A stretch of 64,000 nt of DNA. Source: Heliocidaris erythrogramma (taxonomy: Eukaryota; Echinodermata; Echinoidea; Camarodonta; Echinometridae). Positions 30,201 to 34,159 of this stretch are shown one piece after another (position 1 is the first letter of the stretch; the number at the start of each line of letters is the position of its first letter). The notes below the pieces were generated by a model. The model saw only the letters and a program-made list of their open reading frames with translations. It was not told the DNA's origin and searched no databases. A program made the translations under genes and the position numbers. The DNA lies in the NCBI GenBank assembly GCA_025617745.1, contig CM046862.1, forward strand, positions 54,843,946 through 54,907,945. Reading direction: 5' to 3'.

Positions 30201-32607
30201 GTGTTGGTGATAAAGACCTTCTTTCTATGAAGACCACATTTGTCTCCCTTAAACGTCTTTATACAGAATTCACTGCCCTGCGTAAGTTCTCCACCTACCG
30301 AGGTGGAGAACTAACGCGGGGACAGAGAGTTTCAGCGGGTAAGTGGTTGGTTTGAAAGGTCGGCGGAGAACTCCCTGATGACATACGTCAGCGATCAATT
30401 ATCACTTCCGGCCGGTCACACTGTGATTCCATGTCGTCGCATCGACTTTCATTAACCCTGCCCAAAAACACAAACATGCGCGCCCTGAATCTGACCAGAC
30501 TTTAGGCCGATTGAACGTGGAATTCGTAAACAATGGCAACTTTCCCCGGGGAACTGAGGTCAGTCTGAAAGGTGCTCATGTACTTCCCCCGGGTAAACTA
30601 AGGAATTCGTGCTCGTAAAATTTGGAGGTTTTCACTGGGGAAATAAAGCGGGGAAACTGGTTTGAAAGGGGTATAAGTCTAATCATGCTATAAATTTCTC
30701 TGTTGTATTCATCAGAAACTGGACCCTGGCAACCTGTTGTTGCTCTACATCACCTTTGACCTTTTGGAAGAAGCTGCCAATTTGGGGGTTGAATTCATCG
30801 ATGCTATCCTCGGCAAAGGAGTGGAGTACTTTGGACTCAAGGTAACTGTTATTTTTTAAGGATGTTGAATCTTAAACGATAATTTAAAAAAACACCTCAA
30901 ACCAACTTAATACACTTAAATTTGGGAATAACTTGCATTTTCCGAAGACCCCAGAACAAAATATCTCTTGCAACATCATGAACATGCTATAAATATGTTT
31001 TGGAATCAACTCTGGTGCAATTTCTTAACGCTTTATATTAGTGTTGACTATCAAAATTATGCTTGGATTATACAGTGAAACCTGCATATAAAGACCGCTC
31101 AAGGGAGACAAAAGCACTGGTCTTTATGTACAGGTAACTTTAATACATGTTTCAATGAGAAACACTTTTCAAGGGAAACAAAAATTGTGGTCTTTCTATA
31201 CAGGTGGTCGCTAAAGCAGGTTGGACTGTATATCAGAATAGAGTCAAAGAAATATTGACACGTTCAGTAGGTGATGAACTAATCTGTTGTGGAATACTAC
31301 TGTTCATTTTCTGTCCATTATTCTTATCGTAGCATAATGCATATTATCCCTTTTTTTGCTATGTTTGGCAAATTTTGCCCAACAATTTTAGTGTTTTCCC
31401 TGTAAAGTCAGGACTCAAAATGGTTGTTTTTGTTCCTTTTGCCAAAAATAAAATAGATCAATAGATGAATGAATAAGTAAATAAGTAATTAAAAACAGGT
31501 ATGTACATTATGATGACTGTTACATTAGACTGGAAGATATTCAGAAGAAGTTAAAAATTAAACTAGAATTTAAACCTTTACTTTGACTCTTCGAAGTTTG
31601 TTTACTGTAAATGTCCATAGACGTAATGGCACAAAATGATTGAATTGTATTACTCATACCTGTTTTGATTCAGAATCCCATACGCTCTACAGCTCCCAGT
31701 GTGTGGCTTCCCTACCAGCAGTTAGACCATCTCCTCAAGGCTCTCAAAGAGACGAGAAGTGATCCAGAACTCATACGGGTCAGTTATTAATAATATGGAG
31801 TTCTGGGCCCTGTTTCATGAAACTTGTCATCAATGACAAGTTGCAGTAACTGTTATAAGCTACTGAAATTCTTGTATCTGATTGGCTGAGAGCAAATTAG
31901 TCGATAAAAATCAATGACAAGACACTTGATGACCCCTCCAGCCACTTCCTTCACTTTATTCCTTCAAGAATTTTTCTTTTGTGTAGATAAAAGAGACTAT
32001 TACCTCTTATAAGAAGGCGTTGCTCTTTTCAGGCTTTTTCTTTAGCAGTACAGTAGGCACAAACAAAGAATTTGATTATGTATTTGGCAACACTATGGTG
32101 CCTACCTAGTATATTGACTTTGGCATGCGTGCATGCACAAATACACATGTTTGAAGCAACTCTAAGCATGAATGAATGAATGAATGAAAGAACTATTACC
32201 AAAAATTGATCACAATATAGTATTCATTTGAAAAACAAATCTTTGGTAATAGGGCACCACTAGATATTAATATTGCTAGTAGGGTGTCGCGCCCTTGAGA
32301 CAAATATGAATAACACACTTACATTATAAATGGATTACATTCCTTGTACAAAGATTCTATGACATAAAATAGAGTAGCCAATATCTACACTAGACAGGTA
32401 AGATGGTATTTACAATGGGTGTTGAATATACTCTTGTCAGAGCACCCTGTAAGCATTATCATTCATGTCAAAGCATCCTACTTTCTGTTTTGTTTACAGC
32501 TTCATAACGTTCTGAACAGCCGACTGGAAGAATACCAGAGACATGCCGGGGAGATCTCAAGGGATATGATCGCCTTCGCTCACAGAAGACAGCAGACATC
32601 AAGCTAA
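701..32607 (+). CDS. NUP160: Nucleoporin Nup160, C-terminal 1015 residues (24 exons, 5' partial)
   Basis: Nup160 is a scaffold subunit of the Nup107-160 (Y) complex of the nuclear pore, also found at kinetochores in animals. Exons: 701-769, 1417-1626, 2271-2336, 3528-3633, 4854-5019, 5489-5625, 5988-6154, 7922-8055, 8740-8991, 9764-9833, 10547-10765, 13389-13484, 14420-14514, 15421-15517, 17268-17373, 17795-17964, 18661-18727, 19509-19622, 26646-26772, 27988-28083, 29455-29599, 30716-30841, 31674-31778, 32500-32607. All introns are GT-AG, phases match throughout, and the total (3048 nt) is exactly 1016 codons with TAA last. Segments such as DCLRQFVVVLCE, SIIESRARSVDLLT, CYLAAMNSLRLL, WLAAND and INSYKKLD match the helical C-terminal part of vertebrate Nup160 as I remember it. 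The N-terminal beta-propeller is upstream of the window. Identity is firm; individual exon edges rest on consensus sites and phase. Confidence 0.95.
770..1416. other. NUP160 intron, nothing recognised
   Basis: Mostly unique-looking AT-rich sequence with a short GT-rich stretch (1194-1254). No coding segment or bounded repeat was seen. Confidence 0.6.
1417..1626 (+). CDS. NUP160: NUP160 exon 2 of window
   Basis: Codes for 70 residues, including DVDLPDPSILRQD, ending CVEYHQ before a gtgagt donor. Two AG dinucleotides lie close together (1416 and 1424). The first keeps phase 0 with the previous exon and was chosen. Confidence 0.9.
1770..2007. mobile_element. MITE, family with CAATAGAYC termini
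   Basis: A 238-bp element with inverted ends: aatagatctgtttactaagt at the left and its near-complement ending gtctattg at the right. Relatives lie at 20103-20342, 25266-25495, 35842-36026, 62713-62940 and, in part, 63418-63621. Non-coding; the superfamily was not determined. Confidence 0.8.
2271..2336 (+). CDS. NUP160: NUP160 exon 3 of window
   Basis: Codes for 22 residues (VANKPLGLFLDCNTHMPCLI, then KR), between ctttttcag and gtaagt. Phase 0 at both ends. Confidence 0.92.
2587..2894. mobile_element. TTAA-flanked MITE (308 bp)
   Basis: Begins TTAAAGTGACAGTAGACTG and ends with the imperfect complement CAGTTTAATGCCTCTTTAA. Both ends lie on TTAA, and the right TTAA is shared with the next element. 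Fits a Kolobok/T2-like MITE; no other copy was found in the window. Confidence 0.6.
2891..3441. mobile_element. Kolobok/T2-like MITE, family A, carrying an insert
   Basis: Bounded by TTAA. The inner left end aagttgagttctgg matches the right end ccagaactcaagcttccctttaa in inverse. Other copies: 8258-8635, 28423-28855, 46601-46943 (opposite orientation), 63007-63409 and a fragment near 35788. This copy is split by a foldback insert at about 3238-3397. Confidence 0.8.
3238..3397. mobile_element. Foldback (palindromic) insert
   Basis: About 60-bp arms (3238-3298 and 3307-3365) are near-perfect inverse complements around an 8-bp spacer. The arms contain ctttcggcatattactccca and cgatctttaacactgggag. 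The same arm sequence recurs at 6459-6558 and 6745-6805. Confidence 0.85.
3528..3633 (+). CDS. NUP160: NUP160 exon 4 of window
   Basis: Codes for 35 residues plus one base, from NLLSVLQPVGLLEDL to GGELSDE. Acceptor tttttag, donor gtattg; ends in phase 1. Confidence 0.92.
4277..4535. repeat. Dispersed repeat, also at 57003-57240
   Basis: Starts at TTAAAGCCCACC and contains tgactgaggttct-like and agtgacgtcag segments, ending near ggctgacagcccaccc. A diverged copy in the same orientation lies at about 57003-57240. No inverted ends were clear. Confidence 0.6.
4683..4820. mobile_element. Hairpin MITE, family F
   Basis: Ends gggcgtttcatcaag and gtgaaacagggccc, with inner arms ttgtcagtgatttttaccga. 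The middle contains gccaatcagatgcaagg. Other copies: 12759-12892, 12895-13033, 31804-31937, 34048-34134, 36356-36495, 45639-45777, 48021-48162. It ends just upstream of exon 5. Confidence 0.8.
4854..5019 (+). CDS. NUP160: NUP160 exon 5 of window
   Basis: The joined codon gives Asp, then PTILQDIQSLQECIHLL through LASKLLMQDG. A longer ORF in another frame covers the same bases, but only this frame keeps the splice phases (1 in, 2 out). A hairpin MITE ends about 35 bp upstream of the acceptor. Confidence 0.92.
5096..5387. mobile_element. Kolobok/T2-like MITE, family C (292 bp)
   Basis: Flanked by TTAA, with ends TTAAAGGGATAC and GTATCCCTTTAA. The interior is GC-rich. An inverted, diverged copy lies at about 56373-56620. 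Overlapping ORFs on both strands are not supported as genes. Confidence 0.8.
5489..5625 (+). CDS. NUP160: NUP160 exon 6 of window
   Basis: Codes for SQSQAVREQVTQSLGR through EPENLLAEL. Phase 2 in, phase 1 out. The donor (gtaagtag) runs straight into a GA-rich tract. Confidence 0.92.
5632..5766 (+). repeat. GA-rich microsatellite after exon 6 donor
   Basis: A run of gagagaga and aaggagag units starting about 7 bp after the donor. Opposite-strand Ser/Leu-rich ORFs are artefacts of it. Confidence 0.85.
5988..6154 (+). CDS. NUP160: NUP160 exon 7 of window
   Basis: Codes for NHLGPDVFHSPTHHTLSSD through LILRLESQ. Acceptor cttttcag, donor gtcagt; phase 1 in, 0 out. Confidence 0.92.
6240..6400. repeat. 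G-run / C-run pair
   Basis: Poly-G runs (6309-6340) are followed by poly-C runs (6352-6385). They could pair as a hairpin. No gene. Confidence 0.7.
6459..6805 (-). mobile_element. tRNA-like SINE unit between 60-bp direct repeats
   Basis: A 60-bp segment starting tagtaaacgaagaagcttga occurs at 6459-6517 and again, in the same orientation, at 6745-6805. Between them, 6587-6660 read on the minus strand is tRNA-like, with an A-box-like tagcctggtggttaag and a B-box-like ggttcgaatccc. The flanking repeat is the arm of the foldback element at 3238-3397. No mature tRNA fold with matched acceptor stems was confirmed, so this is called a retroposon rather than a tRNA gene. Confidence 0.65.
6936..7969 (+). 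repeat. 87/88-bp tandem array copying the exon 8 acceptor and exon start
   Basis: Eleven units have their acceptor-like catct(c/t)(t/c)ag followed by CTTCC at 7046, 7133, 7220, 7308, 7396, 7484, 7572, 7660, 7748, 7835 and 7922 (first base after AG). A degenerate unit precedes them. Each unit holds a pyrimidine tract, an AG and about 48 bases like the start of exon 8. Only the last continues into the single-copy part of the exon. Confidence 0.9.
7922..8055 (+). CDS. NUP160: NUP160 exon 8 of window (last copy of a tandem array)
   Basis: Codes for LPWTAECTKKLSCDVIPETC through SSPIQTKTV; phase 0 in, 2 out, donor gtaagt. The acceptor (catctctag) and the first 48 or so bases belong to the last unit of an 87/88-bp tandem array that starts near 6940. 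The exon body after about 7970 (ETCTILHAYHSLVWVST) is single-copy. That makes the last copy the natural functional acceptor, and its phase fits both neighbours. Upstream acceptors could in principle compete. Confidence 0.85.
8258..8635. mobile_element. Kolobok/T2-like MITE, family A
   Basis: Runs from taaagataaagttgagttc to ccagaactcaaccttccctt plus TTAA. The left TTAA has mutated to GTAA. It includes the family marker ttcggcccgaacattt. Confidence 0.8.
8740..8991 (+). CDS. NUP160: NUP160 exon 9 of window
   Basis: One base completes a Val, then EFHLRQMAVLEISQNSPSKL, and later PTLVELFLQGSGGSYVRSIL, which aligns with the VELFFQE segment of vertebrate Nup160. Ends in CAG CTT AT before the weak donor gtatcc; phase 2 both sides. 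Confidence 0.92.
9242..9553. mobile_element. MITE with inverted repeats of about 65 bp
   Basis: Left end ggcccgtattctgaactacg, right end the inverse complement ...gtagttcagaatacgggcc. The arms extend through the aaaccacacattta segment. Flanked by TAT on both sides, which would fit a PIF/Harbinger-type 3-bp target duplication. Non-coding. Confidence 0.8.
9764..9833 (+). CDS. NUP160: NUP160 exon 10 of window
   Basis: The split codon AT|A gives Ile, then WPISANFLFAEYLMTKCQYT and QLQ, close to the vertebrate segment with ECLMGNCQYVQLQ. Donor gtaagg, phase 0 out. Confidence 0.93.
9834..10253. other. NUP160 intron, nothing recognised
   Basis: AT-rich intronic sequence between exon 10 and a SINE. 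No bounded repeat or coding segment was seen. Confidence 0.5.
10254..10508 (+). mobile_element. tRNA-derived SINE
   Basis: Head: gtggtctagtggatac (A-box-like) and gcggttccagtcccg (B-box-like). The body contains tggcaagacattaatctaca and tttgccactctccacc. It ends in taagcgcaatataaatg and an ATT-rich tail. Related copies: 14663-14993, 18135-18347 (-), 36525-36720, 54745-54838 (-), 57827-57977 (-), 60297-60432, 61485-61560. Confidence 0.85.
10547..10765 (+). CDS. NUP160: NUP160 exon 11 of window
   Basis: Codes for 73 residues: GYIRLLSPWCEWNAASRQFL, then the ALGCFQEASQRIGAEDFL segment, ending KKLETLYHLK. A SINE ends about 40 bp upstream of its acceptor. The donor gtaagt is followed after 16 bp by a 27-bp minisatellite. 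A second copy of the last 50 bases lies beyond the array at 12410-12459. Failure to splice here would keep the frame open to 11938. Confidence 0.95.
10782..12402 (+). repeat. 27-bp minisatellite, about 60 units
   Basis: The unit is gaatgtgtaaagatacc followed by gagagagaaa. It is purine-rich on the gene's strand and very homogeneous, with a few indels near 11590, 11830 and 11920. Because 27 is a multiple of 3, all frames stay open for long stretches (9-residue repeat ERERMCKDT in the exon's frame). It begins 16 bp after the exon 11 donor. The long ORFs on both strands come from this repeat and are not called as genes. Confidence 0.95.
12410..12459 (+). pseudogene. NUP160: Second copy of the exon 11 tail
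   Basis: Fifty bases align gap-free with 10716-10765, the last 50 coding bases of exon 11. The translation TTELRRKKLEALYHLK compares with TTELQGKKLETLYHLK in the exon. Most codon differences are synonymous. It is followed by gcaagt rather than gtaagt. No acceptor or upstream exon part was seen, so it is most likely a duplicate fragment. Use as an alternative 3' end with a GC donor is possible but unproven. Confidence 0.75.
12757..13033. mobile_element. Two adjacent hairpin MITEs, family F
   Basis: Copies at 12759-12892 and 12895-13033 sit head to tail. Each contains ttgtcagtgatttttactga and a caatcagatgcaaggatttc middle. The second ends cgctagatgaaacgctc. Upstream, 12690-12750 is a GGTTAG/TTTAGG-rich degenerate stretch. 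Confidence 0.8.
13034..13388. other. NUP160 intron, nothing recognised
   Basis: AT-rich intron end with no bounded repeat seen. Confidence 0.5.
13389..13484 (+). CDS. NUP160: NUP160 exon 12 of window
   Basis: Codes for VIGLLEQFELSELVISLAKT through DIDDPNL (32 codons), matching the VIGLPELVIQLA region of vertebrate Nup160. Acceptor ttttttccag, donor gtaaga. Confidence 0.95.
13610..14000. repeat. Dispersed repeat with internal tandem subunits
   Basis: Starts with the palindromic atcccccggcagaatgccgg segment. Subunits resembling tgtgcgctctagtggtcaca recur near 13684, 13849 and 13967. Similar in build to the repeat at 16408-17200. Confidence 0.6.
14420..14514 (+). CDS. NUP160: NUP160 exon 13 of window
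   Basis: Codes for PTLWVKIFKYHLELGHNDEA through NPDPE; phase 0 in, 2 out, donor gtaaga. Confidence 0.95.
14663..14993 (+). mobile_element. tRNA-derived SINE
   Basis: Head gaggtgttgtggatcagtgg with a B-box-like gggttcgaatccc. The body has ggcaagacgttaatctacat and the tail has taaagcgcttagagacatca. It lies in the intron after exon 13. Two ORFs across it are incidental. Confidence 0.85.
15421..15517 (+). CDS. NUP160: NUP160 exon 14 of window
   Basis: After the split Arg codon it reads RRDCLRQFVVVLCEQKQMKQ through YIDLHDE, one of the best conserved Nup160 segments. Acceptor gtgacag, donor gtaaaa. Confidence 0.96.
15518..16407. other. NUP160 intron, nothing recognised
   Basis: AT-rich intronic sequence. 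A small tgcatttcctctgatgagta / ctctgatgaatgc inverted pair sits near 15665-15720. No gene. Confidence 0.45.
16408..17200. repeat. Dispersed repeat with GGTCAAAGGTCA subunits
   Basis: Begins atgcctccgcacaccgtagg and ends ggcggaggcataaattcc, so the outermost bases are inverted. Three internal subunits repeat aacttggcccatgtatgcat and aggtcaaaggtca-type segments. One subunit has three AGGTCA half-sites spaced by one base (16740-16759). Confidence 0.65.
17268..17373 (+). CDS. NUP160: NUP160 exon 15 of window
   Basis: Codes for IVSIIESRARSVDLLTINYY through IRGNYRQ, matching vertebrate IIESRARAVDLMTHNYYELL. Ends in phase 1. Confidence 0.96.
17374..17794. other. NUP160 intron, nothing recognised
   Basis: Short AT-rich intron between exons 15 and 16. 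Confidence 0.5.
17795..17964 (+). CDS. NUP160: NUP160 exon 16 of window
   Basis: The split codon G|CT gives Ala, then GSVMYEQVTRLAQEVIGVDS and CCYLAAMNSLRLLHPDNAWI. Ends in NEMEGI before gtaagt, phase 0. Confidence 0.95.
18135..18347 (-). mobile_element. tRNA-derived SINE, reverse orientation
   Basis: Read on the minus strand, it runs from gaggtgtcgtggtctagtgg through a B-box-like segment to the gtactatt/ttgcgc tail end. Same family as 10254-10508. Confidence 0.85.
18661..18727 (+). CDS. NUP160: NUP160 exon 17 of window
   Basis: Codes for KTEDMMGASPKRDYEGTPLD plus EP and one base. The GASPKR(N/D)(H/Y)(D/E)G motif is shared with vertebrate Nup160. Acceptor atggcag, donor gtatat. Confidence 0.92.
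18728..19508. other. NUP160 intron with a degenerate TTAGGG-like stretch
   Basis: Bases 19079-19180 are rich in agggttag, attagggtca and tttagggtt words but not in a regular register. The rest shows nothing recognisable. Confidence 0.4.
19509..19622 (+). CDS. NUP160: NUP160 exon 18 of window
   Basis: Codes for VPRRKVDVLELGDLEKEYQL through PDMVHVT, matching the IEILELEDLEKE region. Phase 1 in and out, donor gtaagc. It is followed by the largest intron in the window (7 kb). Confidence 0.94.
20103..20342. mobile_element. MITE, CAATAGAYC family
   Basis: A 240-bp copy from caatagaccgtttctgccat to acagaagcagtctattg. The following 20343-20475 also matches 36027-36150, so a larger repeated unit surrounds it in both places. 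Bases 19623-20102 show nothing recognisable. Confidence 0.8.
20565..20855. mobile_element. Foldback MITE (290 bp), family H
   Basis: The left arm (catagtgttc complement, agcggacaaaatatacagct, ttgctctggtagacaaaaga) is repeated inverted in the right arm (tcttttgtctaccagagcaa, agctgtatattttgtccg). Copies at 60003-60300 and 62408-62690. Small ORFs within are not genes. Confidence 0.85.
21166..22453. mobile_element. pogo/Tigger-like DNA element, non-autonomous
   Basis: A 1288-bp element with inverted ends CAGTCAAACCTGTC and GACAGGTTTGACTG, each followed inward by a TATAGCGGCCAC-type segment and flanked by TA. Such ends fit the Tc1/mariner superfamily, pogo/Tigger group. No transposase ORF of useful length was found. 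It sits inside the 3' UTR of the retrotransposon and is therefore younger than it. Confidence 0.85.
22559..25264 (-). CDS. Endonuclease/reverse transcriptase of a CR1/L2-like retrotransposon (5' truncated)
   Basis: An 847-residue reading frame counts from the first Met (25102). It stays open about 54 codons further upstream (GEHGGGVCLYIRND, TLGVVYRPPT), so the true N terminus is lost. Endonuclease/exonuclease/phosphatase-type motifs: GDMN (residues 31-34) and SDH (96-98). The reverse transcriptase follows, with NYRPISVLS, LLDLQKAFDTVNH, GVPQGSILGPILF and the catalytic YADD at 568-571. A C-terminal AWYCSLGKVDQNKLKIIQNK segment is typical of this group. No internal stop or frameshift was seen, so the copy may be young. 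It copies its RNA at a nicked target site; the truncation makes this copy non-autonomous. Confidence 0.92.
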   Translation of the reverse strand: MLRRDRVGEHGGGVCLYIRNDIAFNVREDLTQNDIESLWIDILLPHTKPSTLGVVYRPPTDHYFIEYLTDTLDKLTKDDEVIILGDMNICLLQQSSLSKKYKNILNLNGLSQLITKPTRTTSATSSLIDHVISSKEENICQSGVIEIGLSDHFLTYCSRKLIRPVFKQHRNINIRCMRNYCIDDFNNILSRVNWSDVLECKKVNTAWSIFKNIFMSIVDKCAPLKQVRIKQRTDKWMNAEIISLIRQRNIVFKRMKKDTGNLELEKKYKLLRNLVQRKVRRAKDEYFQNQIDEHKNDSKKLWKYLKDLGCKNKQKNVKENVINIQGELCHDNMRIANKFNNYFTTVAEKLASNLPDSNANEFGTDSVKLQKLYDTKGVLKGCFLFSPVKEKFVLDELNKLKISKSTGLDLVPARFLKDGAKYLYKPLTYIINLSISTSTFSDEMKIAKVTPLYKKKDKTNVSNYRPISVLSIVSKVLEKCVYAQLENYFQENKIIYKFQSGFRNGYSTETCLIHLLDFVRNEISQGRFVGMVLLDLQKAFDTVNHNILLSKLEVMGLNSACVQWFRSYLTNRHQVVSLQNVLSDSMPIRCGVPQGSILGPILFMCYINDMCVCVNDSKLLLYADDSVLLYSGTDPKLIGEKLSLELSNCVNWMTANKLSLHIGKTESILFCSRGRLKYTDDFNISYNNQLIKRQDSVKYLGLNIASDLSCSSLVDSIVKKANARLKFLYRYQNCMNLKSRRILSFSLIQCLFDYANAAWYCSLGKVDQNKLKIIQNKIVRFINHLPPRTHIGKSELEIAGLLHVNLRSQQLLIHHVHKIFYSNADHYISNNFTRSSSVHGHDTRNSQFNFVVPKRKGKIGNSFYFNGILFWNSLPNHVKSVKNFLHFKRVLKHHLKNMSTP
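25266..25495. mobile_element. MITE, CAATAGAYC family variant
   Basis: Left end acctgttcacaaatatattt, right end gaatcactttgtaaacaggt. The interior matches 1770-2007. It abuts the truncated 5' end of the retrotransposon. Confidence 0.75.
25496..26077. other. NUP160 intron with three GCATCGATGC palindromes
   Basis: The 10-bp palindrome gcatcgatgc occurs near 25543, 25814 and 25983, with gcgttcagaca near 25580 and 25920. Probably an old repeat; no boundaries were set. Confidence 0.4.
26078..26485. mobile_element. pogo/Tigger-like MITE
   Basis: Ends CAGTGGAAACT and AGTTTCCACTG. The inner sequence has two inverse aattaccttgttatatcagg-type blocks. Related pieces: 29850-30022, 33930-34155, 57290-57360. 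Confidence 0.75.
26646..26772 (+). CDS. NUP160: NUP160 exon 19 of window
   Basis: The split codon A|CT gives Thr, then SQMSLDETVSFLVQSGLYDT and FRLTLTPMFESLAH. Donor gttaga; a GAT microsatellite starts about 12 bp further on. Confidence 0.95.
26785..27482 (+). repeat. GAT/GGT trinucleotide microsatellite, 0.7 kb
   Basis: Begins about 12 bp after the exon 19 donor. Asp/Gly-rich, Met/Val-rich and Ile/His-rich ORFs in all frames derive from it. Two long internal blocks (around 27120-27250 and 27320-27400) repeat, suggesting a larger duplicated unit. Confidence 0.95.
27758..27955 (+). repeat. CT-rich tract before exon 20
   Basis: Nearly pure pyrimidine, ending about 30 bp before the exon 20 acceptor. 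Bases 27483-27757 show no recognisable feature. Confidence 0.85.
27988..28083 (+). CDS. NUP160: NUP160 exon 20 of window
   Basis: Codes for Arg (split), CVKLSRNGADSETWKWLAAN and DIGALNLGREA; phase 2 in and out. Preceded by a CT-rich tract. Confidence 0.94.
28178..28292. repeat. AT-rich tandem repeat
   Basis: Repeats of atataatataat and tatatatatag type. Confidence 0.8.
28423..28855. mobile_element. Kolobok/T2-like MITE, family A
   Basis: TTAA-bounded, from TTAAAGATAAAGTTTAG to ...gccctctTTAA. A 40-bp segment (aaggttttggaagcatcaaa...) is tandemly doubled inside at 28520-28600. Confidence 0.75.
29455..29599 (+). CDS. NUP160: NUP160 exon 21 of window
   Basis: Codes for AAELAWHLLQTYLERYDQKG through QLPQWIINSYK, matching vertebrate LLSTYLERY and NWLINSYKK. 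The donor gtatgatgatg is itself the first unit of a GAT microsatellite. Confidence 0.95.
29600..30210 (+). repeat. GAT microsatellite after exon 21, with a MITE inside
   Basis: GAT/GGT-rich runs at 29600-29849 and 30023-30210 are separated by a pogo-like MITE (29850-30022) starting CAGTGGAACCTCATTATAAC. The array begins at the splice donor itself. Confidence 0.9.
30240..30690. repeat. GC-richer intronic segment, probable repeat
   Basis: Contains the hairpin gttctccacctaccgaggtgg (30278-30305 region). Segments such as gaaaggtcggcggagaac and ccccggggaactgaggtc suggest an old MITE. Ends not defined. Confidence 0.4.
30716..30841 (+). CDS. NUP160: NUP160 exon 22 of window
   Basis: Codes for KLDPGNLLLLYITFDLLEEA through GKGVEYFGLK (42 codons), matching the LYLNYDLLEEAVDL and AVLGKGHQYFG segments of vertebrate Nup160. 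Confidence 0.96.
31073..31228. mobile_element. pogo/Tigger-like MITE (156 bp)
   Basis: TA-flanked, ends CAGTGAAACCTGCATAT and the inverse ...GCAGGTTGGACTG, with two ggtctttatgtacaggt-type blocks. A sister copy lies at 54559-54729. The rest of the intron (30842-31673) shows nothing else. Confidence 0.85.
31674..31778 (+). CDS. NUP160: NUP160 exon 23 of window
   Basis: Codes for NPIRSTAPSVWLPYQQLDHL through SDPELIR (35 codons), matching vertebrate SATAPMVWLPYSSIDQLL. Donor gtcagt. Confidence 0.95.
31804..31937. mobile_element. Hairpin MITE, family F
   Basis: From gggccctgtttcatgaaact to acacttgatgacccctcc; the middle is gcatctgattggctgagagc-like. Bases 31938-32499 show nothing recognisable. 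Confidence 0.75.
32500..32607 (+). CDS. NUP160: NUP160 terminal exon
   Basis: Codes for LHNVLNSRLEEYQRHAGEIS through HRRQQTSS and a TAA stop. This matches the C-terminal KILDKLEDYQQ segment of vertebrate Nup160. Confidence 0.94.
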   Translation, partial: LHNVLNSRLEEYQRHAGEISRDMIAFAHRRQQTSS

Positions 32608-33430
32608 GCATGTCATTCTCTATGAACATTGCATAGGCATTAAGAAACGCTGTAATCTATCAAGGCATTAGTGAACAACATTAAGAAAGCCATGGATATG
32701 TTAGTGCCTTGGAAAATACGCCGTAAGCACCAGATCAAGAGAATGTTGTGAAAAGCAGAAGGTACATGGACTGTAGGAGTGCCAGCTGTGCACAGAACAG
32801 ATCTCAAAGGAAATATTGCTCACCGATGACAGCAGATATCAAGCTGAACAACATTTTGGAGGAAAGTCTGTTGCCTATGCACAAGGATACATGAAAGCTT
32901 TTGCCTCATTTCAGTCCCTGGAACCTCTGTTTCAATCTTCTTCTTTTTTCAGAGTTGCTACAAAGAAGTAGGACAAGCTCTTGAAGCTAAATTAATTTGT
33001 TTGAACAAGATTTTGTTATAACAGTATTGTTTATAATGAGATTCCACTGTATATCTACTCTGGTGTCTAGCTCAGAACCAGAACCCACTCTCAAACTCGC
33101 CAAACTTGGGTTTTGTGCCTAGACAAATTAAAATTGTAAACTCTGTAAAAGAGGTCAGGTAGAAAAAGAGTTGTGAAAAAGCTCAGTTTGTCACCTTTTA
33201 TCACTCAAATGAGTATTTTCTGATATTTGTGTGTGTATACATGTATATATCTACATATTCGCCTAGAGTGTATTGTAATTTTCGTTACGAATCCTTCTAA
33301 GGAAAAGCTCAGATATTTATGGTGTCAAAATTTTGAGGACTGATTTAACACTGTTCCTTCACAAGTTACTGGACCGGTACAGGACCGGTCCAGAACCAGG
33401 TAAGGAGTTTAGAAGTTAACGAGCCAGACC
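32608..33430 (+). other. NUP160: NUP160 3' UTR and flank
   Basis: Follows the TAA stop. No convincing poly(A) signal was fixed; AATAAA occurs at about 33627 but may be incidental. Bases 32798-32847 (agatctcaaagg ... gacagcagatatcaagctga) resemble the last coding bases at 32551-32607, so the exon end appears partly duplicated here. Confidence 0.5.
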
Positions 33431-33432
33431 AT

Positions 33433-33866
33433 GGGCGATATTCAAATCAAAACGCGCATTAAGTAAGTAAATTACTACCTAAAAAGCATTTAACTCGGCT
33501 AAATGAAATGGCTTAACTCGTTTTCAGATCACTTTAAGGTATTTTTCTTTAGCAAGCCGACTATAAGGCAAAATACTTACTGATATCCATTGTGACGTCA
33601 CATATCCTGTCTAAAATCATGCGCAATAAATGCGTCACAGTAGATGCACGCTTACAAGGTTTGCTTGTGCGCAGCTTATACTGCTCCGCGTATGTATGAA
33701 AGCCATGTACCTGACAATCAAGTATTTAACTAGGGAGCTGTCTTAGACTTGGGTAAAATGCTTAGCCAAAAGATACAACTGAATACCAAAATTGTATTTT
33801 ATCTCAGCCAAAATCTAAGTAAACTACTCAAATTTCATTCTTAAATATTGAATTGAATACGGGCCC
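33433..33866. mobile_element. Possible MITE, GGGC...ATTCAA termini
   Basis: Left gggcgatattcaaatcaa, right ttgaattgaatacgggccc: imperfect inverted ends about 435 bp apart, similar to the ends of the element at 9242-9553. Confidence 0.45.
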
Positions 33867-33929
33867 AGATCAGGATTTGGGGGTTGCGAGCTACAGTACT
33901 AATCTAATCATGTTACAATGAAATGTATG

Positions 33930-34155
33930 TAGTGGAAACTCGCTCTAAAGACCTCTGGTATAACAAGATTTCTGATATAATAAGGTTATTTTGCTGGTCC
34001 AAGGTCTTTATGTTCTTTTGTGTTATACCCTGATATAAGGAGATTCCTGGGGAGCATTTCATCAAGCGTTTTGTCAGTGATTTTTACCGACAACTGTTAT
34101 AAGCTACTGAAATCCTTGCATCTGATTGGCTGAGTTATAGTGAGTTTCCACCGTA
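33930..34155. mobile_element. pogo-like MITE with a family F hairpin inside
   Basis: Outer ends agtggaaactcgctctaaag and ttatagtgagtttccacc. Inside, 34048-34134 is a truncated family F copy (gagcatttcatcaagcgttt). The nesting order is clear. Confidence 0.7.
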
Positions 34156-34159
34156 TGTA

